NCBI GenBank assembly: GCA_028571685.1
Contig: CM053142.1
Coordinates: forward strand, 127,464,796-127,528,795
Reading direction: 5' to 3'
Origin: Heterohyrax brucei
Taxonomy: Eukaryota > Chordata > Mammalia > Hyracoidea > Procaviidae
Length of the DNA stretch: 64,000 nt
The position numbers were made by a program, and so were the translations under genes. Below, one piece after another: positions 23,901 to 35,102 of the stretch (the first letter of the stretch is position 1; each line of letters opens with the position of its first letter). The notes beneath the pieces are model-generated. The model had not been told where the DNA came from. It saw only the letters and a list, made by a program, of their open reading frames with translations, and made no database searches.

Positions 23901-25165
23901 AGAACTTTGTGCAGATAGGCAGGAAGGAGTAGGGAGGTTGTGGTGCGTAGAGCTAAAGTGAGTATGAGAAAGCAGAATACGAGTAGAGAGAAGTGGGAGT
24001 CAAAAACAAACAAACAAAAAGAGTGCTCAGGGAGCTGCCTGTTGGAGTAGAGAGATGAGAAACTGAGAAATAGAGAAACAGTATTTTTTAAAAAGAGGAA
24101 AAGAAAAATAATGATAACTAGTTGAAAATTTACAAAAGAAAAGAAAGGTCCATTGGGGGTCTCACCAGTGCTGTTTTAAAGACCAAGGAAATGTCTGATA
24201 GGCTGCACAGTACAACCTGGCTAGAAGCAGTAGAGATGTCACACTGTGTCAGGTATTCCGGAGATTGGAATAGATGATAAGTACAGAGAGATAAGAACTG
24301 GGAAATGAGAGAGATGGGAAGCGAATAAATAAATAAAACTAAAAAAAGTAAGAGAGAGAGAGAAAGAAAAGAAGAAAAGAAATGCCTCCAAAGATCCCAC
24401 TGACATGGATGCAAAGACTGGGGACATGGATCCCACTCTGCAGTGCAGCTCAGCTAGAAGGGACTCCAAAAATGCAAAGAGAAAAAGAAAACAGACAAAA
24501 CAAAACACAACAAAGCAAAAGCAAAAGCAAAGAAAGCAAACCAAAAGAAAAACCCCAAGCGTTTCACCACAGTGGCATTACCACCTGGGGAAATGGTTTC
24601 CCAGTTAAGCAACACTGTACAGCCTTTCAAGAAGAGCCTAAGGTGGCACATGGAGCCAGGTGTTCAAGAGAAGAAAAGGGAGGATGCTAGGAGGCATAGA
24701 AGAAACCAAAATAAATGGAAAAAGCAATGCCAGCTACAGACAATTTGCACTCAGGGAGCCAGCTTTGGGAGGAGGGGCTGTGAATCCAAGATGCTGGGGC
24801 AGAAGAATTTCCTCATGGCCAAGAGACTGTAGTAGCCAGTGGGAAGCAAAGGAAGGCAAGGGATGGGGACGGGTGAGGTTAGGAAAGAGTATATCGCTGG
24901 TTGCCAGGCGATCCACATCCTGCTGGGGGCTCCTGAAGGGGCTTTCATGTACTTCTGTCTGCTGATCACCTGTGTGAGTGAGGAAGATCCAAGCAGTATG
25001 GATACTTCACTGCCTCTCCAACTGAGCCAAGCGAGCTAGCCTGGAAGTATCAGAGGTAGAACAGCAGAGAGAGGATGGGGGGTGAAAAAGCATGTGTTGC
25101 TGGTTACCAGGTGCTTTGTTTTCTCCTGAGATTTTCATGACTCTACTTTCCCGTGTCAAGTTGAT
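20905..25165 (-). mobile_element. L1/HAL1-type LINE on the minus strand, ORF2 largely missing
   Basis: The element's 3' end is on the left (about 20905) and its 5' end on the right (about 25165). The left kilobase is an L1 3' UTR and ORF2 end: 'ttatttcactcaacataatg' is the reverse of the L1 end at 17455-17475, and 'ggcttttaagcccccatatg' corresponds to the 3' UTR of the sense copy. Around 22700-23500 the reverse strand reads as decayed ORF1-like sequence ('ttcatgatattagggaagtt', 'cttcattcttttttctgat'). The right end (about 24000-25160) is purine-rich with GC-rich blocks, as in L1 5' UTRs. No long ORF2 stretch is present, so it is either a half-L1 type element or an internal deletion. Confidence 0.7.
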
Positions 25166-25306
25166 AACCAAGCCAAACCCACTATTGTCAATTCAATTCC
25201 AACTCATAGTGACTCTATAGGACAGAGTAGAACTGCCCCATAGAGTTTCCAAGGAGCACCTGGTGATTTGAACTACTGACTTTTTGGTTAGCAGCCAAAA
25301 TTAATG
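25166..25306 (-). repeat. AfroSINE-type SINE, minus strand
   Basis: Good copy: 'ccaaacccactattgtcaat', 'ggacagagtagaactgcccc', 'gtttccaaggagcacctggt'. It abuts the 5' end of the minus-strand L1/HAL1 element. Confidence 0.9.
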
Positions 25307-25317
25307 TGTTGGAAAAT

Positions 25318-25645
25318 GGGAAGACTCAACTTTCTTGCCTTTCCAGCTCCTAGAAGCCTCTCTTTGGCTTGCACATAACCACCTGTTCCAGAACTAGCAA
25401 TGGAGCATTACATCCTTCTTGCCCTGTCATCTCTTTGACCGAAACCTTGGGGAAAGGCTGTCAGCTTTCAGGAACTCATGTGATTGCAAGGAGCTCACTC
25501 AGATAACCCAGGATAGTCTCTCCATCTCAATTTCCTTAACTACAATCATATCTCAGTCTCTTTTGCTGTACAAGTAACATATTCAGAGGTTCTGCAGATT
25601 AGAATGGGGACGTCTCTGGGAGAACTACCACAATGTAGAAGAGTT
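25318..25645 (-). mobile_element. MaLR-type LTR fragment, minus strand
   Basis: 'ataacccaggatagtctctc', 'ctcaatttccttaactacaa' and 'acatattcagaggttctg' match the minus-strand appearance of MLT1-type LTRs. Ends are not defined. Confidence 0.6.
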
Positions 25646-25654
25646 TTCTAGAGT

Positions 25655-26220
25655 ATAACCCTAGGAATAAAATTGCTGCATCTCCGTGTGTGTGCAATTG
25701 TAATTTTGCAAGAAAATGACAGACAATTTTCCAGATAGTTGTACCAATTTATTTTACCACCAGCAATGTTTAGGACTTCCTGTATCTTCATCAATACTTT
25801 GTATTGTGGGACTTCTTACTTTTTTGCCAATCTGGTAGCTGTAAATCATCATAAATTTAATTTGAAGTTTCTTCATTGCTAATGACTCAGCATCATTTCC
25901 TATGTGATGTCCACATGTGTTTCCTCTCCTGTGAAAATGCTTATCCACATTGTTTGGTCCTTTGTCTATTGGCTGTCTTTTGAAAATCATATTTGCAGGC
26001 GTCCATTATGCATTTGGGATATTAATCTATTTTCTGTGTTTGCATTATTCTTCCCAGTTTTTTGCTGTTTTTTCACTCTGTTTATGAGGGCTTTTATAGT
26101 TTTTCTCTGGTGAACAGTAGCTTTTAATGGTATTACAATCAAATTTATCAGTGTTTTCTTCCAGAGTTACTTTTTTAAAAAATTGTTCTTTCACTGGCAA
26201 GATGGGATCTATGTTTCTGT
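25655..26220 (-). repeat. old L1 fragment, minus strand
   Basis: Reads as the reverse of a decayed L1 ORF2 end: 'ccctaggaataaaattgctg', 'ttttccagatagttgtacca', 'tcctttgtctattggctgtc'. Confidence 0.6.
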
Positions 26221-26224
26221 TTTA

Positions 26225-26505
26225 AAATAATATTATATTGAGTTTTTGGTGAAAGTTTACACAGTAAGTTAGGGTCCCATTTGACAAATCTCCACACAGA
26301 CTGTTCAGTGGCACATTTTTCACAATGTGTCAACATTCTCTGTGTTCACGTTGTTCCCTTTCTGGTACTCTAGTTTCCCTGCACCTTTCTCTTGTCCTCT
26401 TTGCTTTGGAGTAATTGTTGACCTTTCGGTCAGCTACTTCTCATCCTTAAATCCAGAAGCAAACTCACTGGCTCCCATTTACATCAGTTTAAAGGAAGAA
26501 CAGCT
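26225..26505 (-). repeat. L1 3' end fragment, minus strand
   Basis: 'ttttggtgaaagtttacaca' and 'cacaatgtgtcaacattctc' parallel the L1 3' UTR ends at 20905 and 52120. Confidence 0.65.
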
Positions 26506-26544
26506 CTGAGGGTAAGCATTACAGAAGTACACCTAGTTACAAAT

Positions 26545-26930
26545 GGGAATTCCTGCCTGGTGCAAATAGCTATGCTCCTGACTTAAACTGAAAGGTTAGA
26601 AGTTTTCATCCACCAGAGGCACTTCAGAAGGAAAAAAAAAAAAAACTAACACTTGCTTTTGAGTCAATTCTCATTCATAGCAACCCAATAGGACAGAGTA
26701 GAACTGCCCCATAGGGTTTCCAAGGAGTGCCTGGTAGATTCAAAGCGCCGGCCTTTTGGTTAGCAGCAGTAGTTGCTAATCACTATGACACCAGGGTTTC
26801 CACTTAAGAAGACAGCCCTGGGAATCTGCTTTCCAAAGTTCGCAGCCTTGAAAACCTTATGGAGCACAGTTCTGCTCTGCAACACATGGATTTGCCATGA
26901 GTTAGATTTGCCAAGTAGTTTGGTTGTTTT
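26545..26930 (+). repeat. AfroSINE-type SINE, long variant, split by a younger SINE
   Basis: Plus-strand copy: head at 26545-26630 ('gaattcctgcctggtgcaaa', 'tccaccagaggcacttcaga') and tail at 26806-26930 ('gaaaaccttatggagcacag', 'catgagttagatttgcc'). A minus-strand SINE sits between the parts. Confidence 0.85.
26631..26805 (-). repeat. AfroSINE-type SINE, minus strand, nested
   Basis: 'caacccaataggacagagta', 'gtttccaaggagtgcctggt', 'atgacaccagggtttcc'. The flanks 'cttcagaagg' and 'cttaagaaga' could be its target duplication. Confidence 0.85.
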
Positions 26931-28033
26931 CATTTTAGTTGCAAACTAAGCACTCTCCTGCATTAACCTTTATCTAGATTCATTCTGGTGAAATGGTGGT
27001 TTTCCCACTCTAAAGGAAAATTCCTACATGGTGCCCTAATCATTCAAAAGTACAGGAACTCAGATGGAACCTTCTAGGGCTGTCAAAGAAAGTATGGTCT
27101 GAAGCTGAGAGTGAACATGCTGAACAGTCCGTCTGTGGGGGCTCTGAACTCTGTGCTCTGTAATGTCTGTGGTTCTGCAAGTTGCAGCCTGGCTCCCAGG
27201 AAAGGGGCAGGTGGGTGCTGGGCAAAGAGCCAAATTCAACTGCCAAGCCCTGGCTGGCTGCTCACAGAAGGGGCAGGGCTAGCTCCTGTCCCTTCTATTG
27301 CTACAGCTGCTCAGGGCTGGCTGGTTTTGTGGTCACTAGCTCAGTGGAGTCCAGCTCTGCTGCTCACACAGGGACACTGGGGCCAGGAGGGTTGGTGGCT
27401 GGATCTTCAGGTGGAGATCAGATGGGAGATGTGGCATCAGTGGGTCCCAGGGAGAAGATGGCAACACTGCCCTGAAGCAGATTCTGGTGCTGTCTGGAGC
27501 CTCTGGGGGCACACCCCAATGCTGCTGCCACCTCCAGCTCAATAGGCTCACCAGGCACCAACCCAGCATGAGCACGAGCAGTACAGGGGCATCAAACAGT
27601 AGCCCTGGCAGCGTCAGCACCTCCCGAGGGTGGCAGCACCCAAGTGCATGGACTCTGGGGACTGAAGTGCCTTCCAGAGCATCAGGCTGGACTAGAATGT
27701 CCTGGAGGGCTTTCAACCCACACAGATGCAGAGTAGCCACGGAAGCACTCTGCGTGGTCACACAGATGGACTCTGGCCCATCCCTGTCCCTTGTGCTCAT
27801 CACTCCTAGCCCCACTGTGATGTGCTCTTATTTTTTGTTTTAGGAACATTTTTGAGAGAAGGATTTGTAGAATGCATTACACTGCCATCCACAAAATCTT
27901 GCTTTAACTGACAAGCCCCTCAAAAATGATTGTTCATGCACCTTGAAGGAATTACTGCCACTTTTAGGTAGGTCATATTCCTAAAGAACAGCCTCATTAA
28001 CTTTGGGATTATTTCCATTAAAAAGTGGATAAA
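26931..28033. other. GC-rich stretch with open frames, no gene supported
   Basis: From about 27100 to 27830 the base composition is richer in G and C than its surroundings, and overlapping open frames occur on both strands (27111-27545, 27336-27815, 27487-27843). None shows a domain, and composition explains them. It may be an L1 5' UTR fragment, because the style resembles 24600-25150 and 41760-42180, but I could not align it. Confidence 0.4.
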
Positions 28034-28240
28034 ACCAGTTGCTACCAAGTCAACTCCAATTCATAGTGACCCCATGTGAGTCGGAGTAGGATTGTGCTCC
28101 CTAAGCTGTTCAATGGCTGACTTTGCAGAAGTAGATCACCAGACTTTCCTTCCGAAGTGCCTCTGGGTGAACTTGAACTTCCAACCTTTAAGTTAGCAGT
28201 CAAGTGTGTTAACCATTTGATCCACTCAGCAATTCCTGTA
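28034..28240 (-). repeat. AfroSINE-type SINE, long variant, minus strand
   Basis: 'accagttgctaccaagtcaa', 'aagtgcctctgggtgaactt', 'gttagcagtcaagtgtgtta'. Confidence 0.8.
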
Positions 28241-28308
28241 ACAGTAGCTGTGGAGTCAGTTCAAATAAAAGGGGATATCTGGGGCTAGATGAGATTTCGA
28301 CTGGTGAT

Positions 28309-28780
28309 TGTCATGAATTGGATTGTTTCCCCCCCAAAATGCGCGTATTGATTTGACTTGGCCATGAGTCCCAGTATGGTGTGATTTCTCCCACGTGTTA
28401 TGAATCCTGTCTCTGTGATGCTGATGAGGGATAATGGGCAGCAGTCGTGTTGGTGAGGCAGGACTCAAGCTATGAGCTTGTGGGATATGAGGCAGAGAAA
28501 TGAGCTGCGCAAGTTGGGAACCTCTTACCATCCAGAAAGTAGTACCAGGGGTAGAGAACATCCTTTAGACCTGAGGTTTCTGTGCCAGGATGCTCCCCAA
28601 CCACACACTTATGCAGCACAAGGACTTCTCTCCAGAGCTGACAGAGGAAAACCCTTTCCCTGGAACAGAGAACCTGAATTCGAACTTGTAGCCTACCGGA
28701 CTGTGTAAGAATAGACTTTTGTTTGTTAAAGCCATCCACTTCTGGTATTTCTGTTAGAGCAGTACCAGATAACTGAAACA
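28309..28780 (+). mobile_element. solo LTR, MaLR-type
   Basis: Starts TGTCATGAATTGG and ends ...ACTGAAACA. Flanks GTGAT (28304-28308) and GCGAT (28781-28785) look like a 5-bp target duplication with one change. It shares blocks with the copies at 9434 and 46157 ('atcctttagacctgagg', 'aaggacttctctccagagc'). Confidence 0.75.
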
Positions 28781-28785
28781 GCGAT

Positions 28786-29914
28786 CAATACTGGACATCT
28801 TTAACTGTCCCGTGGAGATACAGCCTTCAGAAGGGAAGCCAGAGTAAACAGCAGTCTTTCAAGGAGATGATTCGAGAATTACTCTCTTCTCCGTCTTCCT
28901 TTTTGCTGGCTTTCATATCCTGAAACAGACTGGTGAGTAAAGACTTACACACTTGGCTGTAAATGGATTTGATGTCTTATGTAAGTTTCTATCCCTCTCT
29001 CGAGGATTTCACAATGTTTGATCCTTGAATACTATGTATTTGGTTTTGCATTTTGTGTGTGTGATTCTCCCACACACACAAAATTGGACACTTAGTGTTG
29101 TTTTATTCCACTATTTCTGAGTGTAGTAACTCTCACAAGTCATTTAAGAAATCTTTTGGAGTCTTGAAAGAAAAAAAAGCTTAATATCCTTCAGACCTGA
29201 AATCCACCATTAAAAAATTAAATTTTAAACAATGTACCTGGTAGTAGCTCGTTGGATTGCCAGCCTAGGAAATGAGAAACTGTCCACGAGTCTTTATATT
29301 TCTCCAAGTATGGGAAACTATGGCTTCCTTCTACTAAGCACATTTTCATGGATGTGACTTTGAGTCCAGAAATTTCTGAGGGAAAATTGCCAGTTTTGTG
29401 TGAGGTAGTCTACGAAGAGTTTTATGGTAAAGTATTTCCAACTGGTGGTGAAAAAACCCTACCTAATTCAAAACAACAGAAATGTCAGCCATAAAGCTGT
29501 ACAGCATTTTTCAGGAAGCCTTGTCCATCCTGAACCAATGTTTTCATACCAAATAACAATCCTTTTATAATTACTGTTATTGAAGAGACATCCCAAGGTT
29601 GCTGGATGGAAATATGTAAAATATGTGCTGAAAACCAATCTAATAGAATTTCAACATTTGAGCTCATTCATCGGAAGGTATTCAAAGGCAATGCAGTTCT
29701 CAGGAAACATATCCATCTAGGTAATCATGAATGCTGAATACTGTCAGAGTTTCTCAGGAATTCTCAGCCTCGTGGAAAATCCTTCCAACTGGACTTTTAA
29801 CCACCAAGAAGAAATAACAACTCAGAACCTAAAATAGACAGTTCTGGAAAAATACTATAACTCTCATCTGAACAGGCAGCAGTAGGGACTTAGAGCTACT
29901 CGTAATACAATGCC
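28786..29914. other. no recognisable feature except a hairpin
   Basis: Unique-looking intergenic sequence. The inverted repeat at 29050-29084 is the only structure noted. Confidence 0.5.
29050..29084. repeat. perfect 14-bp inverted repeat, 7-nt loop
   Basis: Arms 'attttgtgtgtgtg' (29050-29063) and 'cacacacacaaaat' (29071-29084) are exact reverse complements. The loop is 'attctcc'. Confidence 0.95.
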
Positions 29915-30105
29915 CCAAACTAGTTGCTATTGAGTAAATTCTGACGCATGGCGACTCTGTGTGTCACAGGAGGACTGTGCTCCATAGGAGTCTCAGCTGC
30001 TGGTGTTTCAGAAACAGATTGCCAAGCCTTTCTTCTGAGGCACCTCTGGGTGGACATAAACCTTCAGACTTTCTGTTAGCCCCTGAGTATGTTAGCTGTT
30101 CCAAG
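29915..30105 (-). repeat. AfroSINE-type SINE, long variant, minus strand
   Basis: 'ctagttgctattgagtaaat', 'tttcttctgaggcacctctg', 'gggtggacataaaccttcag'. Confidence 0.8.
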
Positions 30106-30206
30106 TGCTGGTGGGGGTGGGCAATTGGAGAGGAATGTAAGTACTAGCCCTGGGCCTAGCTGCCGGAGTATGGGAGAGAGCATGACGTGTCAAGGCAAGG
30201 ATCAAC

Positions 30207-30326
30207 AATCACAAGCTGTGGCCATCAAATTGACTCGTAATGATCCTGTAGGATAGAGTAAAACTGCCCCATCGAGTCTTTTGGTTAAGCAGCCGAGTTC
30301 TTAACCACTGTGCCACCAGGACTCTG
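30207..30326 (-). repeat. AfroSINE-type SINE, minus strand, internally deleted
   Basis: 'ggccatcaaattgactcgta', 'aggatagagtaaaactgccc', 'cactgtgccaccaggactct'. The segment around 'tccaaggagcgcctgg' is missing. Confidence 0.8.
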
Positions 30327-30674
30327 AGAAAAGTGTGTGTAAACGACTCACTTCTGATCCAGTCCTTGCAAGTCTGCTGACCCTCAGTGAGACCTAGCAC
30401 TAGCTCTTGGTGTCTCCCTCCTGGGGACGTGAAAAGAACACAGACGAGCCAGGAGAAAATCACACCTATGGGCACAGCCGTGTCCGCACGACTTTCCTGG
30501 CTTGGAGATCCCTGAAAGGGCAGATAGAAGAAGAGAACTGGATCTGGGGTCTAATGGTTTTCTACAACAGTTGCCTTTTTACACTTTGCAAAGTCTCCTG
30601 TAACAAAGCAGGGACTATATCCCAACATAACCTGTTTGCCAAATTGAATCTGTCGAAAAATGACACGGTGTTGA

Positions 30675-30790
30675 GGAGAATGGGGTTTTCTGGCTGGAGA
30701 ATGGGGTTTTCTGGCTATTCCTAGTGTATCTGAGTCTTTTTTATTTTTTCTGGCTTTTCCTCATGCATCTGAGTCTTTTTATTCTGATAT
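30675..30790 (+). repeat. short imperfect tandem duplications
   Basis: A 21-bp unit ('agaatggggttttctggct' core) occurs twice in a row near 30677-30716. Directly after it, a segment ending 'atctgagtcttttt' is repeated about 45 bp later. Confidence 0.8.
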
Positions 30791-31399
30791 GTTAATCCTT
30801 CAAGTCATTTAATCTGCCTCATGCAATATAAACAACATTTACAGCAAGCCTTGCACTCTATCCATCATGTGCAAACGGCCTGCTTTTCCCATTGCCACAT
30901 GAAAGTGAGAGATTCAAAGGGGGCCATTCAGACTCTCCTGCTCAGAGACAATTAGACAGTGTCGCTTGGCGCTTGGGCGTGGCCCGTTTTCCAGGAAGCT
31001 GGAATCCGATGGGGGAGAAACGGCTGGTTTGTTCCAGCGGTTCCCACGAAGCAGCAGTAGGCAGAATCCGGGTCATGCCTGAGCCTCGTGGAGGCTACAG
31101 GAACGGCAAAGCCATTGGTATCATACAGCAAGAGAAATCATATTTGAAAGAAGGGGAGGAAGGGAGATTTTGGACCCCGAAGTGCACTTCCCATGCGTAA
31201 AGTAGGTGGTCGTGGTTGTTGGTGTTGTCGGTTGCCGTACTGTTTCAAACTGCCCTTTAAATGCCTTCATTTAGTCAACAAATATTTCTTACGTAGTTTA
31301 TGCAAATTGTTTCCTCTCTGCATGTGTGTGTGTTTTCACTCTAATGGTCACTTTGGACCAACAACTTGCACTGACATCACCAAAAAGAACTTTCACAAA
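30791..31399. other. no gene supported; locally CpG-containing sequence
   Basis: Unique-looking stretch. An open frame at 30892-31200 shows no family motif and is not called. The CpG content between about 30955 and 31110 is higher than around it. Confidence 0.4.
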
Positions 31400-31606
31400 G
31401 TTGCCAAAAAAGACTTGCCAAAGATTGTTAGGAGGATATGAGAGATTGTTGGGAGGATATGACATACACAGAATTGAGAGGAGGAGTGTGCTGTCACCGA
31501 CCAGGCGACCAGGGAGAGCAGTGGGAGCTGCTCATTGGTGGGTATGCAAATTTATATGAGGTTGTATATTTTCACTCAATTGTAATTACAAATAAAAAGA
31601 CTTTCC
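31400..31606 (+). mobile_element. L1 3' UTR end, strongly 5'-truncated
   Basis: 'gaggagtgtgctgtcaccga', 'agggagagcagtgggagctg' and 'ttttcactcaattgtaatta' parallel the last 170 bp of the L1 at 14169-18480. It ends in an A-rich tail ('acaaataaaaag'). Confidence 0.85.
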
Positions 31607-31837
31607 ATTTTAGAAAACAGGAGAGGGACCTATCAAATACACCCACTGGCAGACAGTGCATCAGACAATGTTGGAAGGTTTGTAGGGAGGGTGTTGGGTG
31701 TCATCCAAGTAGGGAACTGGAAGGAAACTGGGTTATAATTCTTCTCCCAAACCTAACATCACAAGGTGCTAAAGTGTCAGGTCCATTATCCAGTTTAGTA
31801 TCTTAAAATAGATGCTGGACCTTTCCTACACTGCCTG

Positions 31838-31993
31838 TAAAGCCAAAACACCCATTGCCATCAAGTCGATTCAGACTCATAGCACTCGTATAGAACAGAG
31901 TAGAACTGCCTCACAGAGTTTCCAAGGAGCCCTGGTGGATTTGAAGTGCACCCTTTTCGATAACAGCAGTAGCACTTATGCCACGGAGGTTTT
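31838..31993 (-). repeat. AfroSINE-type SINE, minus strand
   Basis: 'cccattgccatcaagtcgat', 'gaacagagtagaactgcctc', 'gtttccaaggagccctggtg'. Confidence 0.9.
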
Positions 31994-32004
31994 CCTTGCT
32001 GCTG

Positions 32005-32240
32005 GTAGGAGTGTTAATTCTTGAACCCCTTTGGAAAGCTGGCAATATCTACTAAAGCTGAGCATGTATGTATTCTACATCCAACTGTTCTGTTTATAGG
32101 CATGTGTTTAGCAGAAGTGCTCATCAAAAGATATATATTAAAGTATTCTTAGCACCAAGAGTGAAATGAGTAAATGTCAGAGGCATATTCCCACAATGGA
32201 GTATTACTTCCCCACAATATTACACAGTGCTACATTATTT
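32005..32240 (+). repeat. old L1 ORF2 fragment, plus strand
   Basis: 'atctactaaagctgagcatg', 'gtgctcatcaaaagatatat' and 'cccacaatggagtattactt' follow the order of the L1 ORF2 C-terminal coding region. Confidence 0.65.
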
Positions 32241-32682
32241 TCCCACCAGCCATAACAAAATATCACAAATTGAGTTGGTTTGTAAGAATGGCAATTTATT
32301 TTCTCACAGTTCTGGAGGCTAGAAGTCCTCTGTGAGTTGGAACTGACTTGACAGTGATATGTTGAGGTGTTTTATGGCTCTAGGGAACAGGCTTGTCTAA
32401 TTTCACCCAGTGTCTGTTAGCCCCAGGCATTCCGGAGACCATAGCTGCAGCATATCTGGGTCAGTAAGCGGCTGCCCTTCCTCTGTGTTCTTTTTTATAA
32501 GGACAGCACTCAGTTTAGATTAGGATCCATCCTGCTTGTGTATGACCACGTGTTAAGGTAACCGATTATACTTTAAAAGACCCTTTCTCCAAGCAAACGC
32601 TTGTTCATCGGTGCTAGATGTTAGAACTTAAACATATCTTTGGGAGACACAATTCAATCGCAACAAGCACTGACAATGAACA
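32241..32682 (-). mobile_element. MLT1-type LTR, minus strand
   Basis: 'ccataacaaaatatcacaaa', 'ttctcacagttctggaggct', 'ccccaggcattccggagacc', 'tttataaggacagcactcag' and 'gggagacacaattcaatcgc' give the typical MLT1 layout read from the minus strand. Confidence 0.8.
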
Positions 32683-33244
32683 AACTGCACACAACAACCT
32701 ACGTGAATCTTGTGAACATACGATTCAGAGAAAGAAGCTAAAAACACAAAAGAGTAAAGTATACTACATTTACATACTATGTATATTGTATGCATATCAT
32801 ATTCATATAAAGTTCCCAAATTGATCAAGTAATCTGTAAGCTAGAAGTCAGGCTAAAGATGTCCTTTGACACAGGAGCAGCTTGGTAGTTGGTGACTGTG
32901 GGGAGGGACCACCAGAATAGTTTTATGGGTGCCACTAATGTTCTATTTCCTGACTGCATGCTGGCTGCATGGGTGTACTCACTTGATAAAATACACTTTG
33001 GACTGGATACTTACATATTGTTAACTTTCTATGTGTGTTGTTACACCTGATTCATCCAATCCTTCCTTCTCTGACTAAGTTTGATAGGGTTGGCATTTAA
33101 AAAAAATCACTTTCATAGGTCAGAGGGTCCATTTACTTGCTTCATTTGTGTTTCAAAAGGTGACTCCAGAGGTATCCATGAATTCTTGTGTATTTGCACC
33201 AGTTGCACGCAATAATCCAGGAAGAATCTGTGATAGTAAACAGC
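32683..33244. other. no recognisable feature
   Basis: AT-rich intergenic sequence with no named repeat. Confidence 0.45.
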
Positions 33245-33365
33245 TCGAGTTCTTAGTGGCCGTGGGCTCACCTCCCACTCACGGTGACTGTGTACAACAG
33301 AACAAAGCCCTAGCAGGTCTGGGCCATCTTCATGACTCTTGGTATGTTTGAATCAATCGTTGCAT
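33245..33365 (-). repeat. RTE-type LINE fragment, minus strand
   Basis: 'ctcacggtgactgtgtacaa', 'cagaacaaagccctagcagg' and 'tttgaatcaatcgttgcata' parallel the start of the RTE copies at 13628 and 52760. Confidence 0.65.
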
Positions 33366-33424
33366 ATGAAGTTCTGGAGGGCTTTATCCCATTCACCTTA
33401 TTAAAACAGACCCTAATTTGAGGA

Positions 33425-33602
33425 AGAACCCCAGTGGCACAATAGTGACGCATTTGGTGGCTAATCAAAATGTTGGTGGTTGGGATCCACCAGCTGTTCC
33501 TCAGGAGCAGCTATCTACTGCCTTAAAGATTGCTGTCTGGGAAACTGGAATCTGTCATACAGGCTTGCTATGAGCCAAAATTGACTAGACAGCGCCTAGC
33601 GA
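33425..33602 (+). repeat. AfroSINE-type SINE, plus strand
   Basis: 'accccagtggcacaatagtg', 'ggtggttgggatccaccag', 'gctatgagccaaaattgact'. Diverged copy. Confidence 0.75.
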
Positions 33603-33989
33603 CCAGAAACTTGTCCCCAGTCCTATTTTGAGAGACTTCCAGTGGGGACAGAGGGGTGTCCACCTTCTAACATCACATCAGGCAGTGTGATGTTGTCATC
33701 CATAGGGATTTTATTAGCTAAATTTTGGAAGCAGATGAACAGGCTTGTCTTTCTAGCCTGCCTGAGTCTGCAAGCTCCATGAAACCTGTCTACTATGTGT
33801 GACCCTGCTGGTATTTGAAATACAGGTGGCATAACTTGTAGCAATATGCAAGCCACCGCAATATGACCACTTACAGACAGGTGGTGTAAATAAGTTATAT
33901 TACTGTTACATTTTTAAAATACAGATCTGGGATTCAAGTGCATGACAAAGGTATCAGTTCTTTACATTGGCAGTTAATGTATACTGGAT

Positions 33990-34200
33990 TAGCCATGTGG
34001 GAGATCAGGTTGAGTAAAGCAGACAGCAAAAAGGAGGAAGATCCCCTCAGTGAGGTGGATCGAGATGGCAAGTGCAGCAGTGGGATCAAGGGTGATAAAG
34101 ATTAGGAGGATGCGCGGGACCAGGCAGTCTGTGCTATGATTTGGAACCCACTCTGTGGCACCTAAGAATGGGCAGTTAGAACGGTTTCATTCTTAGAGGT
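33990..34200 (+). repeat. RTE-type LINE 3' fragment, plus strand
   Basis: 'gagtaaagcagacagcaaaa', 'gtgaggtggatcgagatgg' and 'gggaccaggcagtctgtgct' match the plus-strand RTE copy at 46826-47190 in order, and end in the same 'ggcacct' tail. Confidence 0.75.
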
Positions 34201-34799
34201 GCTGAATAAGACTCAATTAAATTTTTCAAAAAGTTAAATAAAAATTTAGCTTCGTTTAAGTAAACATCACAAAACATCTGTATTTACTCCAATTTGCATT
34301 GTGTTTTCATTTTTAATTTTAAAAGATACTTTTGGAATTTTGGGGTGAAGAACAATTTCTTTGAATACATAAATATAAAAATAATTAAAATAAGTAATTT
34401 CTTTTAATTTACATTTTGAGGAAAATATACACAAATTTTGTATACATTAAGCATGATTTCATTTCATATTTCAATCCTTCAATCAGTTACTGTCAGTGGA
34501 ACACAAATGTTCCTTAAATGAAGCAAGACCCATATGTTTTATGAAATAAACAAGTAATAAATTATGAACTATATATATTTTCATTTTATAATTCATCTAA
34601 ACATCATTGGTCAATCAACATAATCCCTAGACCTAAGCAATAATAATTAAATTTAGACTTTTGGTATTTTGCTTTCAATCATTAAATATAACTGCACAGT
34701 TTTTTTTTCTTATCCTCTTGTGAAGTAAAATTTGTCAGTGTGAGGATAGAACATATTTAAGAATAAGCAAGCTTAACTTTAAAATATTTATACGTTATG
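34201..34799. other. AT-rich intergenic sequence, nothing recognised
   Basis: Very AT-rich, with many A and T runs. No gene and no named repeat. Confidence 0.5.
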
Positions 34800-35003
34800 T
34801 TTAAACCCACTTCCAGCAAGTCCATTCTAACTCATGGTAGCCCTATAGGACAGACTAGAATTGCCCCATGAGGTTTCCAAGGCTGCAAATCTTGATGAAT
34901 GCAGCCTACCACATCATTCTCCTAACTGAATATCCAGTAGGTTCAAACCGTGGATCTTTCCATTAGCAGCCAGGTGCTTAACTGCGATGCTGCCAGGGCT
35001 TAT
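34800..35003 (-). repeat. AfroSINE-type SINE, long variant, minus strand
   Basis: 'aaacccacttccagcaagtc', 'ggacagactagaattgcccc', 'aggttcaaaccgtggatctt', 'gatgctgccagggctt'. Confidence 0.85.
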
Positions 35004-35102
35004 AGGGTATTAGGGCCTCCATTCGTACTCTTGTTTCTGGTGCTGCCAAAAGCTAGGGGCAGGTCCGACTGTAATTTTCTTTAATTGCAGAGCTTTGGGA
35101 CT

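Noticed and set aside
24382-25039. Cluster of open frames in both strands
   Set aside because: They lie in the purine-rich and GC-rich 5' part of the minus-strand L1/HAL1 element. Repetitive origin explains them.
27111-27843. Overlapping open frames on both strands (up to 159 codons)
   Set aside because: They overlap in several frames in GC-rich sequence, show no domain and no splice or start context. Composition explains them.
30892-31200. 102-codon open frame as a possible small gene
   Set aside because: No recognisable motif, no promoter or poly(A) context. Length is within chance for this composition.
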